Shown: in pieces, positions 48,738 to 57,464 of the stretch
Layout of the letters: each line of letters starts with the position of its first letter
Position numbering within the stretch: position 1 is the first letter of the stretch
Assembly (NCBI RefSeq): GCF_001647715.1
Contig: NZ_CP015600.1
Span: 2,294,001 to 2,358,000, forward strand
Origin: Pseudomonas antarctica
GTDB lineage: Bacteria; Pseudomonadota; Gammaproteobacteria; Pseudomonadales; Pseudomonadaceae
Length of the DNA: 64,000 nt
Reading direction: 5' to 3'
The notes under the pieces: model-generated
What the model was told of the DNA's origin: nothing
Seen by the model: the letters and a program-made list of their open reading frames with translations, nothing else
The model's database searches: none
Position numbers and translations under genes: made by a program

Positions 48738-50384
48738 TCAGATTGCATGAACCGTTTCTTTCTGCGGGGCGAGGCTCCTTGTGTTCGGCGAAAGGATCAA
48801 CTGCGCGGCTTTCTCCGCAATCATCAGTGTAGGTGAGCAGGTGTTGCCGGATGTGATGCGGGGCATGACCGAGGCATCGGCAATGCGCAGGCCGGGCACC
48901 CCATGCACGCGCAGTTGGGCGTCGACCACGGCGTCGGTGTCGCTGCCCATGCGGCAGGTGCCCACCGGGTGGAAAATAGTCGTGCCGATACGCGCGGCGG
49001 CTTCGTGCAGTTGTTCTTCGGTTTGCAACGACTCGCCAGGCAGGTATTCCACCGGTTTGAACGCGCTCAAAGCCGGTGCGGCGACAATGCGGCGCGTCAG
49101 GCGGATCGCGTCGGCGGCTACCCGCAGGTCTTGCGGATGGCTGAGGTAGTTGGGCCGGATCAATGGCGCATCCGCCGGGTTTGCCGAGCGGATATCGATA
49201 CGGCCACGGCTCTGCGGGCGCAGGTCGCAGACCGATGCGGTGAATGCCGGGAATGCATGCAACGGCTCGCCAAAGCGCTCCAGGGACAGCGGTTGTACAT
49301 GGTATTGAAGGTTGGCCGAGGTCTGTTCCGGGTCAGAGCGAGCAAAGGCGCCGAGCTGGCTGGGCGCCATCGACAGTGGACCGCTGCGGTCATACAGATA
49401 GCGCAGGCCCATGCCCATTTTGCCCCACACGGTGCCTGCGATCTGGTTCAGGGTTCGCGCGTTTTCCAGCTTATAGATCAGCCGCAATTGCAGGTGATCC
49501 TGCAGGTTGCCGCCGACGCCGGGCAGTTCATGCAGCACGTCGATGCCCAGCGGCTTGAGCACATTCGACGGGCCGATCCCCGAGCGCTGCAGGATGCCCG
49601 GTGAACCGACGGAGCCTGCGCACAGCAGGATTTCCTTGCGCGCCTTCCAACTCACCGGCTGGCCGTGCTGACGCCCGACTACCGCCGATGCGCGGCCGTT
49701 TTCCAGCGCCACACGGTCCACTTCCACTTCGGTCAGCACCGTCAGGTTAGGCCGCTGGCGGATCGGCTTGAGAAATGCCTTGGCCGCATTCCAGCGTACC
49801 CCGGCCTTCTGGTTGACCTGGAAGTAGCCGCAGCCTTCGTTATCGCCCTGGTTGAAGTCGCTGATCGGCGCAATGCCACTTTGCGCCGCCGCATCGCGAA
49901 AGGCATCCAGGATCGGCCAGTGCAGGCGCTGTTGCTCAACGCGCCATTCCCCGCCGTCGCTGTGAAACTCCGAGCCACCGGCAAAATGGTTTTCGCTCTG
50001 CTTGAACAGCGGCAGTACATCTTTCCAGGCCCAGCCGGCGTTGCCTTGCGCTGCCCAACCGTCGTAATCCCGGGCCTGGCCGCGCATATAAATCATACCG
50101 TTGATGGACGAGCAGCCACCCAGCACCTTGCCTCGTGGGTAACTCAGTGCACGGCCTTGCAGGCCTTCCTGGGCTTCGGTCTTGAAGCACCAGTCGGTGC
50201 GAGGGTTACCGATACAAAACAGGTAGCCGACGGGGATATGGATCCAGGGGTAATTGTCGCGGCCACCGGCTTCAAGCAGCAGCACGCGGTGGGCGGGGTT
50301 GGCGGACAGTCGATTGGCCAGCAGGCAACCTGCGGGGCCGGCGCCTACTACCACGTAATCGTATTCAGCAGCTGCAATGGGCAT
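48738..50384 (-). CDS. GMC-family FAD-dependent oxidoreductase
   Basis: Protein of 548 residues. FAD dinucleotide motif VVVGAGPAGCLLANRL (11-26), GMC signature 1 GKVLGGCSSINGMIYMRG, catalytic region HPVGTCRMG with the active His, and C-terminal ADASVMPRITSGNTCSPTLMIAEKAA. It resembles choline dehydrogenase-like alcohol dehydrogenases; substrate unknown. Likely co-transcribed with the MHS symporter and controlled by the divergent LysR gene. Confidence 0.9.
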   Translation of the reverse strand: MPIAAAEYDYVVVGAGPAGCLLANRLSANPAHRVLLLEAGGRDNYPWIHIPVGYLFCIGNPRTDWCFKTEAQEGLQGRALSYPRGKVLGGCSSINGMIYMRGQARDYDGWAAQGNAGWAWKDVLPLFKQSENHFAGGSEFHSDGGEWRVEQQRLHWPILDAFRDAAAQSGIAPISDFNQGDNEGCGYFQVNQKAGVRWNAAKAFLKPIRQRPNLTVLTEVEVDRVALENGRASAVVGRQHGQPVSWKARKEILLCAGSVGSPGILQRSGIGPSNVLKPLGIDVLHELPGVGGNLQDHLQLRLIYKLENARTLNQIAGTVWGKMGMGLRYLYDRSGPLSMAPSQLGAFARSDPEQTSANLQYHVQPLSLERFGEPLHAFPAFTASVCDLRPQSRGRIDIRSANPADAPLIRPNYLSHPQDLRVAADAIRLTRRIVAAPALSAFKPVEYLPGESLQTEEQLHEAAARIGTTIFHPVGTCRMGSDTDAVVDAQLRVHGVPGLRIADASVMPRITSGNTCSPTLMIAEKAAQLILSPNTRSLAPQKETVHAI

Positions 50385-50513
50385 CTGAGGTCTCGCTTGT
50401 TTTTCTTATTGGCTCCATCCTAGTTGTTAGTTTTCGTCTTAAAAATGTTAGTTTTTACCCAGCTGCTGTGCGTTTTTAAACAGCGCGGCTCAGGCTCTCG
50501 CAACGGAGACGAC

Positions 50514-51407
50514 ATGTTCGACTGGAATGACTTGCGGTTTTTTCTTGAGTTGCAACGCAGTGGCCGCTTGCTCACCGCCGCGCAGCGCCTGAAAACCACC
50601 CACGCCACTGTGGCCCGTCACATCGAGGCGATCGAGAAAAGCCTCGGCACCGCGTTGTTTGTCCAGCACGCGCAGGGCTACGAGCTGACGCCCTCCGGCG
50701 AAGCCCTGCTCAAACACGCCGAAGCCATGGAAAACGTTGCGCTGCTGGCCGAAGACGAACTCACCCATCGCGCCGCGCCCTTGGGCAAGATTCGTCTGGG
50801 TGTGGCCGAAGGGTTAGGCGTGATGTTCCTCGCCAGTCGCATGGGCGGGCTGTTTGAGCGTTATCCGGGGCTGGAAGTGGAACTGGTGGCCGTGCCGCGC
50901 TTCGTCAGCATCCTCAACCGCGAAGCGGAAATCAGCATCCACCTCGAACGACCCAGCGTCGATCAACTGGTCACGCGCAAACTCACCGACTATCGCCTCG
51001 CGCTTTACGCCAGCCGTGGCTACCTGGACCGTAACCCGCCGATCGAGAAACGCGAAGACCTCGCCGCCCACGCCTGGATCGATTACGTGGACGACCTGCT
51101 GTTCAGCCAGGAACTTAAACTCCTCAGCAGCTTTTGCCGAAACCCCAAGGTGGTGTTCCACAGCACCAGCGTGATCGCCCAGCATCAGGCTGCGCGTTCG
51201 GGATTGGGGATTGCCGTGTTGCCATGCTTCATGGCTGCCGGCGATCCGGACCTGGTGCCGTTGCTGCCGGGGGAGGGCATTCAGCGAAGCTACTGGATCA
51301 GCTCGCGCCGTGAGCTGCACAAGTCAGTGCGGCTGCGCGTGTTGTGGGATTACGTGGTGGAATTGTGCGCGCGTGAGCAAGGTTTGCTGCTCGGCGAATC
51401 CAGTTGA
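50514..51407 (+). CDS. LysR-family regulator divergent to the GMC oxidoreductase
   Basis: Protein of 297 residues from ATG 50514 (GGAGACGAC site); the upstream ORF extension from 50424 overlaps the promoter region. HTH: FFLELQRSGRLLTAAQRLKTTHATVARHIEAIEK. Effector domain follows. Its 129-bp divergent promoter region with the GMC gene suggests it controls that operon; the inducer is likely the GMC/MHS substrate. Confidence 0.88.
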   Translation: MFDWNDLRFFLELQRSGRLLTAAQRLKTTHATVARHIEAIEKSLGTALFVQHAQGYELTPSGEALLKHAEAMENVALLAEDELTHRAAPLGKIRLGVAEGLGVMFLASRMGGLFERYPGLEVELVAVPRFVSILNREAEISIHLERPSVDQLVTRKLTDYRLALYASRGYLDRNPPIEKREDLAAHAWIDYVDDLLFSQELKLLSSFCRNPKVVFHSTSVIAQHQAARSGLGIAVLPCFMAAGDPDLVPLLPGEGIQRSYWISSRRELHKSVRLRVLWDYVVELCAREQGLLLGESS

Positions 51408-51420
51408 AGAAACCGGATGA

Positions 51421-51515
51421 ACCTGTGGGCGGAGCTTGCTCGCGAAAGCGGCGTGTCAGTCAGTAAATGTATTAACTGAGCCACCGCGTTCGCGAGCAAG
51501 CCCGCTCCCACAGGT
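51421..51515. repeat. REPIN, type B with a diverged left arm
   Basis: Right arm CGCGAGCAAGCCCGCTCCCAC is standard; left arm reads GTGGGCGGAGCTTGCTCGCG, so it differs by several bases. Outer ACCTGTG/CACAGGT pair. Confidence 0.9.
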
Positions 51516-51539
51516 TGATTGTGTGGTGTCAGGCAGGGG

Positions 51540-53399
51540 TTAGAGCTTTACCACCTGATGCACCTGTTCGGCACAGGCCCGCGCATCTTCAATCATCTTG
51601 CCAAACGCATCACTGGTGATTTGAGCGTGGGTCAACCAACGCGTCTTCTGGCTCAGACGATAGTGGTAACGCAACCCGTCATCCGTGCGTTGCCCTTCCA
51701 GATCCAGGTCATACCACGGCGAGCGTACCTGGCAGCCGGGGATCGCTTTTTCCATCTTCCCGCCCGTCAGCACGAAGCTGTAGTCGTGGGTTTCCGGGTT
51801 GCCCATGTAGAGATCTGCTTGTTGGCCGTGGCGGCGATAGTTGATAAAGCCGTTCCAGAGACCTTTGAGTGACTCGTCGGTATAGACGTAGTCATTCGCC
51901 AGTTTTTCCAGGGCGCGATGGTCGTTCAAGGTTGCGCTGACGGTGTAGCCGTCGTGCACCACAAACGCTGTGGGTGGGCGGGTGATGTGGCAGTCGCTGA
52001 TCTCGTTGCCGAAGCGCGCGCAGAACTCTTGGTCGGTGGCGGTGGTGCCTTGTTGGCGGTCGGACACGCTCATTTGCATCAGCGGCAGGCGGCTGAAGAC
52101 GATGGTGGCTTGAGTCGCGCCGTTGCCTTGCTTGTCGTAGTGCACCTGCTTGTTCAGACGCATGCTCGTTTCGGGACGCTCCAGCGGGATATGTTCTTCG
52201 CGCACCTGGCTTTGGGCGTCGTTGACCAACACCCAGCGGTCCTGGATGTCGGGCAGCGTCTGGCCTGGGGCGAACACCGGGTTGGTCGGGTCGAGCCACC
52301 AGACCTGGCCATCCACTTCGGCGCGAACGATGGCGTGGTTCGGCGCGTTGGTGCCGGGAATCAGCAAGGAATCCACCACTTCGCCACGGCTGACCCACGC
52401 CGTCTCGGCCTTGATGCCGCTGGCCTTGAGCATGGCGGTCAGCAGGATCGCCAGGTCTTTGCAATCGCCATAACCATGCTGCTCGATTTCAGCCAGATTG
52501 AACGGCACATAGCCGCGCTCTGTAGCGCGCCAGTCGCCCAGGTAGCGGTAGTGATCATTGATGTGCTGCATCAGGGCGGCGACTTGTTCAGCCGGCGGTA
52601 AACCGCGCGCGGCGGCCACGGCCGCGGCACTTTGCGCTGGCAGGGTGGCCCCGAGGATCTGGTTGTAGCGTTGGGCGAAATCACCGAAATACGCTTGGCG
52701 ATCCAGGGCGCTGCCCACTTCCAGGCGCGGTATGCGCAACAGTGCGGCGCCAGGGGATTCATTGATGTAGTTGAGGTAAATCGGGGCTTTTTGTACCACG
52801 TCCAGGGTCTTGCCGTCGGCCGACGCGGTCACGGTGAAATCGTCGAACAGTTCGCTGCGCCACTGGATCGGTCGCTCAGCGGTAAAGCGTGCCTTGACGT
52901 GGTCGCGACGGACAGCGCTCGGGCCGAACTTGAGGGCGTAGTGAAACTGGGTCATCAGCGGCTTGGCCGCGCGATGTTCGCGCACGGTGTAACGAATCTG
53001 TGTACCGACGCGCAGGTTCGGAAAGGCCAGGGAGGTCTGTTTGTCGCGGCGAAAGCCCTGGTCCGGGTTGGGCGCGGTGCGGGTGTCGATTTGCGCAGCA
53101 TCCAGCGCGATCGGCCTGGCGCCTGGCTGGGTGGATTGGGCGCTGATTACTTCAAAGGTGTCGCCTTCGGAGTAATCGAAGTCGATACGCGAGAGTATTT
53201 CGCGGCCGTTGGGCGCAAGGATTGTGTAGTGATAGGTGGTGGTGCAGTCGGTACTGGCATCGCGGTTGAAGTGGCAATGCAACTCGGTGTCGCCGGCCAG
53301 CGGGGCTTCGGCCATGGGTTGCAGTGCGGCGTTAACGGAGTGGGTAACCAGCCCCAGACTGAGGGCAATCAAAGGGCGGTGAAACGAAAAACGGTACAT
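51540..53399 (-). CDS. DUF3857 and transglutaminase-like domain protein, exported
   Basis: Protein of 619 residues from ATG 53399 with a signal peptide ending near VNA. An N-terminal DUF3857 region (about 35-240) is followed by a transglutaminase core with Cys313 (GYGDCKDLA), His355 (NAPNHAIV) and Asp370 (WWLDPTN), so the Cys-His-Asp triad is intact. The C-terminal DUF3858-like part follows. Periplasmic; substrate unknown. It is a single gene flanked by a REPIN. Confidence 0.87.
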   Translation of the reverse strand: MYRFSFHRPLIALSLGLVTHSVNAALQPMAEAPLAGDTELHCHFNRDASTDCTTTYHYTILAPNGREILSRIDFDYSEGDTFEVISAQSTQPGARPIALDAAQIDTRTAPNPDQGFRRDKQTSLAFPNLRVGTQIRYTVREHRAAKPLMTQFHYALKFGPSAVRRDHVKARFTAERPIQWRSELFDDFTVTASADGKTLDVVQKAPIYLNYINESPGAALLRIPRLEVGSALDRQAYFGDFAQRYNQILGATLPAQSAAAVAAARGLPPAEQVAALMQHINDHYRYLGDWRATERGYVPFNLAEIEQHGYGDCKDLAILLTAMLKASGIKAETAWVSRGEVVDSLLIPGTNAPNHAIVRAEVDGQVWWLDPTNPVFAPGQTLPDIQDRWVLVNDAQSQVREEHIPLERPETSMRLNKQVHYDKQGNGATQATIVFSRLPLMQMSVSDRQQGTTATDQEFCARFGNEISDCHITRPPTAFVVHDGYTVSATLNDHRALEKLANDYVYTDESLKGLWNGFINYRRHGQQADLYMGNPETHDYSFVLTGGKMEKAIPGCQVRSPWYDLDLEGQRTDDGLRYHYRLSQKTRWLTHAQITSDAFGKMIEDARACAEQVHQVVKL

Positions 53400-53417
53400 G
53401 GGCGCCTCGGGTGACAC

Positions 53418-53545
53418 ATTGAAACAACTACCCTGTGGGTAGCAAGAAGGCGCAGATGATAATTGATCTCAATAGCTAAGGCCAGGATTGTTCTACAATT
53501 TATTGGTCTGAAAGGCCCGTTCTAGAGCCTTTTGTGTAAGAAATG
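53418..53545. other. Spacer upstream of the transglutaminase gene
   Basis: 128 bp between two minus-strand genes; AT-rich around 53460-53520. It should contain the transglutaminase promoter, but no motif is clear enough to call. Confidence 0.3.
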
Positions 53546-54646
53546 TCAGGCTTTATTCAGCTCGAACTCGGCGCTGGCGAGCTTCTCGCCATTGATCAGC
53601 ACGTGTACCCAGTGTTTGCCTGGGTAGTGCTTGCGTGTGGTCAGCTCACGCATATGTTGTTCGCGGCGAATGCTGTGGTGCTCGCCCGCATCCAGGGTAA
53701 GCACCTTGAGCTTGAACACTTTGGCTGCGCTATGCCCCGCGCTTTTTACATAGTCGATGGCGTAGTCCACCACCAGCTTTTGTGCGGTGGCGGCAGTGGA
53801 CTCCAGGCTGAAAGAGAGGCTGATGCGCTCGCCCAGGTTGATCACGGCCGGGGTGACCGTCAGGTGGTGAACCTTCACCTCGGCCCTGGCACCGGCGCCC
53901 ATTATTGTCAGCGCACGGGTGTTGCCTTGCTTGATCAGGCTGCGCAGTGCATGGCGGGCGATCCACGCGGTGTGCGGGTTATCCAGGTGCCAGCCTTCGA
54001 TCAGGCTGAGCACCCAATCCGGGTCATCCTTGGTGATGTCATTGAGGTGGTTGGCCACGGATTTGCGCACATACAGGCTGCTGTCAGCCTTGAGGTTATC
54101 GAGGATCGACGCGCACAACTCGGGGTTGGCCTGCACTTCGGCGAGGCGAAAGGACCAGGGCAGGCGCGGGCGCGAGCCTTCGCTGGCCAGGCGCCGTACA
54201 TGTTCGTTGGCGTCCAGCGACCATGCCTGCATCACGGCCAGCGTGCGCTTGAAGTCGTGCAGCAAAAAGTGGCGGATGGCGAATTCGGCCGAGCCAAACG
54301 TGGTGAAATATTTGAGCGCGGCCATGGAGCGTTTGAAGTCACCTTGGCCGTAACTGGCCACATAGTGCGGCAGGAACAGGCTGACAAACCCACTGTTCAG
54401 GCGCGGGGCGAGGGCGTAAAGCAGCTTGAGGGTTTGCGCATAATCCAGTGGGATGACGGCGTGGAGGCTTTCGCTGACCCGCGCCATGCGCTGCATCACC
54501 GACAACTCGGCAAGCCCTGCCTTGGCGTGCTTGAGGAACCCCTTGGCGTCGAATGCCGGGTACACCGCCGACATCTCGCTGGCAATGTGTTGCAGGCGCT
54601 CGAAATTGAAGATTTCCTTGAGGGCTGGGGCGCTTTGCTCGGTCAT
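53546..54646 (-). CDS. alkC: AlkC-like DNA glycosylase for alkylated bases
   Basis: Protein of 366 residues from ATG 54646. Residues 1-250 are helical HEAT-like repeats (SVMQRMARVSESLHAVIP, YVRKSVANHLNDITKDDPDWVLSL, WIARHALRSLIKQG), and the last 110 form a beta-rich Ig-like domain (VTPAVINLGERISLSFSLES). This matches the AlkC form known from P. fluorescens, which excises 3-methyladenine and 3-methylcytosine without base flipping. The ORF extends to 54808 but the extension lies in the upstream gene. It is last in an operon after a glutamine-synthetase-like gene, 16 bp apart. Confidence 0.88.
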   Translation of the reverse strand: MTEQSAPALKEIFNFERLQHIASEMSAVYPAFDAKGFLKHAKAGLAELSVMQRMARVSESLHAVIPLDYAQTLKLLYALAPRLNSGFVSLFLPHYVASYGQGDFKRSMAALKYFTTFGSAEFAIRHFLLHDFKRTLAVMQAWSLDANEHVRRLASEGSRPRLPWSFRLAEVQANPELCASILDNLKADSSLYVRKSVANHLNDITKDDPDWVLSLIEGWHLDNPHTAWIARHALRSLIKQGNTRALTIMGAGARAEVKVHHLTVTPAVINLGERISLSFSLESTAATAQKLVVDYAIDYVKSAGHSAAKVFKLKVLTLDAGEHHSIRREQHMRELTTRKHYPGKHWVHVLINGEKLASAEFELNKA

Positions 54647-54662
54647 CGGGGGTTCCAGGGCG

Positions 54663-56009
54663 TTAGAGAAACCAGCGGTATTCCCGCGCGTTGATCTCTT
54701 GTTGAAAGGCCAGGTGATCCTGGCGTTTGTTCTCGCAATACACGTCGACAAATTCGGCGCCCAGCTTATCGCGCACGACCGGTTGATGTTGCATGGCGCG
54801 CACGGCATCGAGCATTTCCAGGGGGAAGTCGGCGCCGCTGTTACGGTCTTCGTTCAAGGGGGCGATGGGTTCTTGCCTGGCTTCAAGGCCATGCTCCAGA
54901 CCGGCGAGAATCGCTGCCAGCACCAGATACGGGTTGGCATCGGCACTGGCCAGGCGGTGTTCGATACGCAGGTTGCGCGGGTCGGACTCGGGAATGCGCA
55001 CGCACGCGTCGCGGTCCTCAAAGCCCCAGCTGGCGCGGGTCGCCGCATTGACCGTGCCACCCAGGCGGCGAAAGGCGTTGTGGTTGGGCGAGAAAATAGG
55101 CATGCAGTGCGGCAGTAGTTCCAGGCAGCCGGCCACGGCGTGACGCAGCGGTTGTTGCTGGTGCGCCGCCAGCACATTGTTGCCCGCGCCGTCGTACAGG
55201 CTCACATGCACATGCATGCCGCTGCCCGGGTATTGCAGATAAGGCTTGGCCATGAAGCTGGCGCGGTAACCATGCTTGAGTGCCACGCCTCGGGTGCTGC
55301 GGCAGAACAGGGCGGCCCAGTCGGCGGCGCGCAAGCCGTCGTCAAGGTGGCCGAAGTTGATTTCAAACTGGCCGGGGCCAAGTTCGGCGGTTATCACCGT
55401 GATGTCGATGCCCTGGTCCCTGGCGGTTTGTGCCATATCGTCGAGCACGTCGGAAAAGCGCGACAGCCGTTCGATATGCAGGTTGGGCTGGTCATCGGTG
55501 TCATCGCTCAGCGGGTCGCGGGCAAATTGCGGCAGGCCGCTGTCGAGCTTTTTATCGAACAGATAGAACTCCAACTCGAACGCCACCACCGGATGGATGC
55601 CTTTGTGGTGCAGGCGCTCCAGGACCTTGGCCAAGACTTCCCGGGGTTCGAATTCGATAGGCGCTTCGGTGCCGTCCGAGGTGATCAGCATTTGCCCCAG
55701 CGGCTGTGACTCCCAGCTCACCGGCTTGAGCGTGCCAGGCACCAGGCGCCGGTTGGCGTCCGGGTCGCCATCGTGGAAGCAATAGTCACCAATCTTGAAC
55801 AATCCGCCCTGAGCCCCCAGCAGCACAGCGTTTTGCGGCAGCTTCAACGGGCTGCCGGCGGCGACTTTTTCCAGCATGTCCACCGGGTAGCGCTTGCCGT
55901 AGAAATGCCCGGGAATGTCCAGGGCGATCAGGTCGACGTAACGCACCTCGGGATGGTTCTGGCGGAAAGTCCGTACTTCGGCCAGCAAACTGGATGAATG
56001 GCTTTTCAC
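54663..56009 (-). CDS. Glutamine synthetase family ligase (PuuA-like)
   Basis: Protein of 448 residues from GTG 56009, which has AGGAG 6-8 bp before it. Conserved blocks: ELGPGQFEINFGH, GSGMHVHVSL, and NRRLGGTVNAATRASWGFEDR. It belongs to the class that includes gamma-glutamylputrescine synthetase rather than the nitrogen-assimilating GlnA, which has other regulators. The substrate amine is unknown; the PuuR-like gene upstream supports a gamma-glutamylated amine. Confidence 0.87.
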   Translation of the reverse strand: MKSHSSSLLAEVRTFRQNHPEVRYVDLIALDIPGHFYGKRYPVDMLEKVAAGSPLKLPQNAVLLGAQGGLFKIGDYCFHDGDPDANRRLVPGTLKPVSWESQPLGQMLITSDGTEAPIEFEPREVLAKVLERLHHKGIHPVVAFELEFYLFDKKLDSGLPQFARDPLSDDTDDQPNLHIERLSRFSDVLDDMAQTARDQGIDITVITAELGPGQFEINFGHLDDGLRAADWAALFCRSTRGVALKHGYRASFMAKPYLQYPGSGMHVHVSLYDGAGNNVLAAHQQQPLRHAVAGCLELLPHCMPIFSPNHNAFRRLGGTVNAATRASWGFEDRDACVRIPESDPRNLRIEHRLASADANPYLVLAAILAGLEHGLEARQEPIAPLNEDRNSGADFPLEMLDAVRAMQHQPVVRDKLGAEFVDVYCENKRQDHLAFQQEINAREYRWFL

Positions 56010-56020
56010 GGGTGTCGCTC

Positions 56021-56578
56021 CTAGTTGTAAACCCACAGCACGCGGGCGGGCAGCTCAGTCAGGTTGGCGTAGCGGCAATGGGCGAAACTGGCGAGGTGGA
56101 AGCTGTCGCCTTGGCCGAGCGTGACCGAGTCGTCCTCACCGTCCACCCACAGCGTCAACTCGCCCTCCAGCACAAAACCGGCCTGCTCGGCGCGGTCGCT
56201 CATGGTGTGTTCGCCACTGTTGGCGCCGGGTGCGAGCAGGCTGTCGAGCATCGAAAAGGCGGCGTTCATGCTCGGCGAGACCAGGATGTCGGTGATGCCA
56301 TTGGCGTAATACACCGTGCGCCGCTCGTTGGGGCGGGTGACCCAGGCCACCGCCTTGGGTTTGGGCAGGCTGTAGAAGTAGGTGGTGGGCACATCGAGGG
56401 CGTGGCTGATGGCGGTCAGGTCCGCCACGGTCGGGCGCGACAAGCCGCGTTCGACCTGAGACAGGAAACCCACCGAGCGCTCGATTTTTTGCGCAAGTTG
56501 GGCGAGGGTGAGTTTCTTGTGCTTGCGCAGGTCGTGGATCAGGACGGCCAGGGTGTCGAGTTCTTGTTGTTGGTTCAT
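56021..56578 (-). CDS. XRE-family regulator with cupin domain (PuuR-like)
   Basis: Protein of 185 residues from ATG 56578 (in-frame ATG 56602 lies in the operator). HTH at about 8-60 (LTLAQLAQKIERSVGFLSQVERGLSRPTVADL), then a cupin domain (EHTMSDRAEQAGFVLEGELTLWVDGEDDSVTLGQGDSFHLASFAHC). PuuR of E. coli has this layout and controls putrescine use. It is 11 bp upstream of the ligase gene, and its start codon is inside a perfect palindrome. Confidence 0.9.
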   Translation of the reverse strand: MNQQQELDTLAVLIHDLRKHKKLTLAQLAQKIERSVGFLSQVERGLSRPTVADLTAISHALDVPTTYFYSLPKPKAVAWVTRPNERRTVYYANGITDILVSPSMNAAFSMLDSLLAPGANSGEHTMSDRAEQAGFVLEGELTLWVDGEDDSVTLGQGDSFHLASFAHCRYANLTELPARVLWVYN

Positions 56579-56603
56579 GAAATTTATTTCGATAAATTTC
56601 ATG
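56576..56603. promoter_or_regulatory. 28-bp perfect palindromic operator at the XRE-cupin start codon
   Basis: Arms CATGAAATTTAT and ATAAATTTCATG around TTCG. The left CAT is the regulator's start codon on the minus strand. A third, near copy (GATTTATTTCATG) lies at 56615-56627, toward the divergent gene. Confidence 0.75.
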
Positions 56604-56639
56604 AAAAATTACAGGATTTATTTCATGGGAGCAATGGAC

Positions 56640-56993
56640 ATGGCATTGGAAGCGCTTTTATTCGAGCAGGAACAGGCGCTGCAGGGGTGCACCACACGTT
56701 CAGACGCAGCCCGACTGTCGCAGTTGCTGGCCGATGATTTTTTTGAGTTTGGCGCCAGCGGGAATGTTTGGGGCAGCAAGGCCGAAATAATTGCCGGCTT
56801 GTTGGATGAAGTGTTTTGCGCGCGGAGCATGACCGGGTTTGCGGTGAACGTGTTGGGTGAAGGCGTAGCGCTGGTGACTTATCGCGGCTATCGGGAAGGG
56901 GTCGGGCATTCGTTGCGCAGTTCAGTCTGGCGCGAAGAGGCTGGGCAGTGGCGGATGGTGTTTCATCAGGGCACGCCGGTGGCCGTTGTATAA
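56640..56993 (+). CDS. DUF4440/NTF2-like small protein
   Basis: Protein of 117 residues from ATG 56640, which has GGGAG at good distance. Starts at 56628 or 56631 are less well placed. SnoaL/NTF2-like cone fold expected (LLADDFFEFGASGNVWGSKAEIIAGLLDE, then TYRGYREGVGHSLRSSVWREEAGQWRMVFHQGTP), typical of DUF4440. No catalytic residues can be fixed. It shares the palindromic operator with the divergent XRE-cupin operon. Confidence 0.8.
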   Translation: MALEALLFEQEQALQGCTTRSDAARLSQLLADDFFEFGASGNVWGSKAEIIAGLLDEVFCARSMTGFAVNVLGEGVALVTYRGYREGVGHSLRSSVWREEAGQWRMVFHQGTPVAVV

Positions 56994-57079
56994 CCCGCCT
57001 TGAAGTCGAGTTCTGGCTGAATGATTCCGCGCGTCCGCGGTCGGAACCTGGGTACGCATCATTCATTGAAGGAGCACCC

Positions 57080-57388
57080 ATGAAGTCTAAAACCCTCGCC
57101 GCTTGCCTGCTGGTCGCCACCGGCCTGTCCACCGCCAGTTTTGTCGTGCAGGCCGGTGATACGCCCCAAGAAACCGTAAAGCCTTCAAGCATTAACGCCC
57201 GCGACCTGAAAGAGGGCGACCGCGCCCCGGATATGCTGATGCGCAAGGAATCGGCGGTCAGCGACTGGAAGAAGCGTGGCCTCAAGCAGCCTGAGGCAGA
57301 TAGCCAGTGGGCTCGGGTGGGTGACAGGTTTGTGCTGCTGAAAACCACCAACGGCACCATTCTCGAGATCACTCCCGTCAAGAAATGA
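57080..57388 (+). CDS. RcnB family periplasmic protein
   Basis: Protein of 102 residues from ATG 57080 (GAAGGAG site). Signal peptide ends near VVQAG. The C-terminal pattern SQWARVGDRFVLLKTTNGTILEI is the RcnB fold. RcnB-type proteins help metal homeostasis in E. coli; the present role is unknown. It is 86 bp after the DUF4440 gene and is followed by an imperfect inverted repeat. Confidence 0.82.
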   Translation: MKSKTLAACLLVATGLSTASFVVQAGDTPQETVKPSSINARDLKEGDRAPDMLMRKESAVSDWKKRGLKQPEADSQWARVGDRFVLLKTTNGTILEITPVKK

Positions 57389-57417
57389 CCGGTCTTTTTT
57401 CCTGGCGCTTGCGCTAA

Positions 57418-57445
57418 GGTAACCGACCACACCGGTCGCGTTACC
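57418..57445. promoter_or_regulatory. Imperfect inverted repeat before the MFS gene
   Basis: GGTAACCGACC and the inverted arm of GGTCGCGTTACC, differing by one base bulge, lie 20 bp before the MFS start codon. Could be an operator or a leader stem. Confidence 0.4.
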
Positions 57446-57464
57446 TTCAAAGGCTGAGAGCAGG

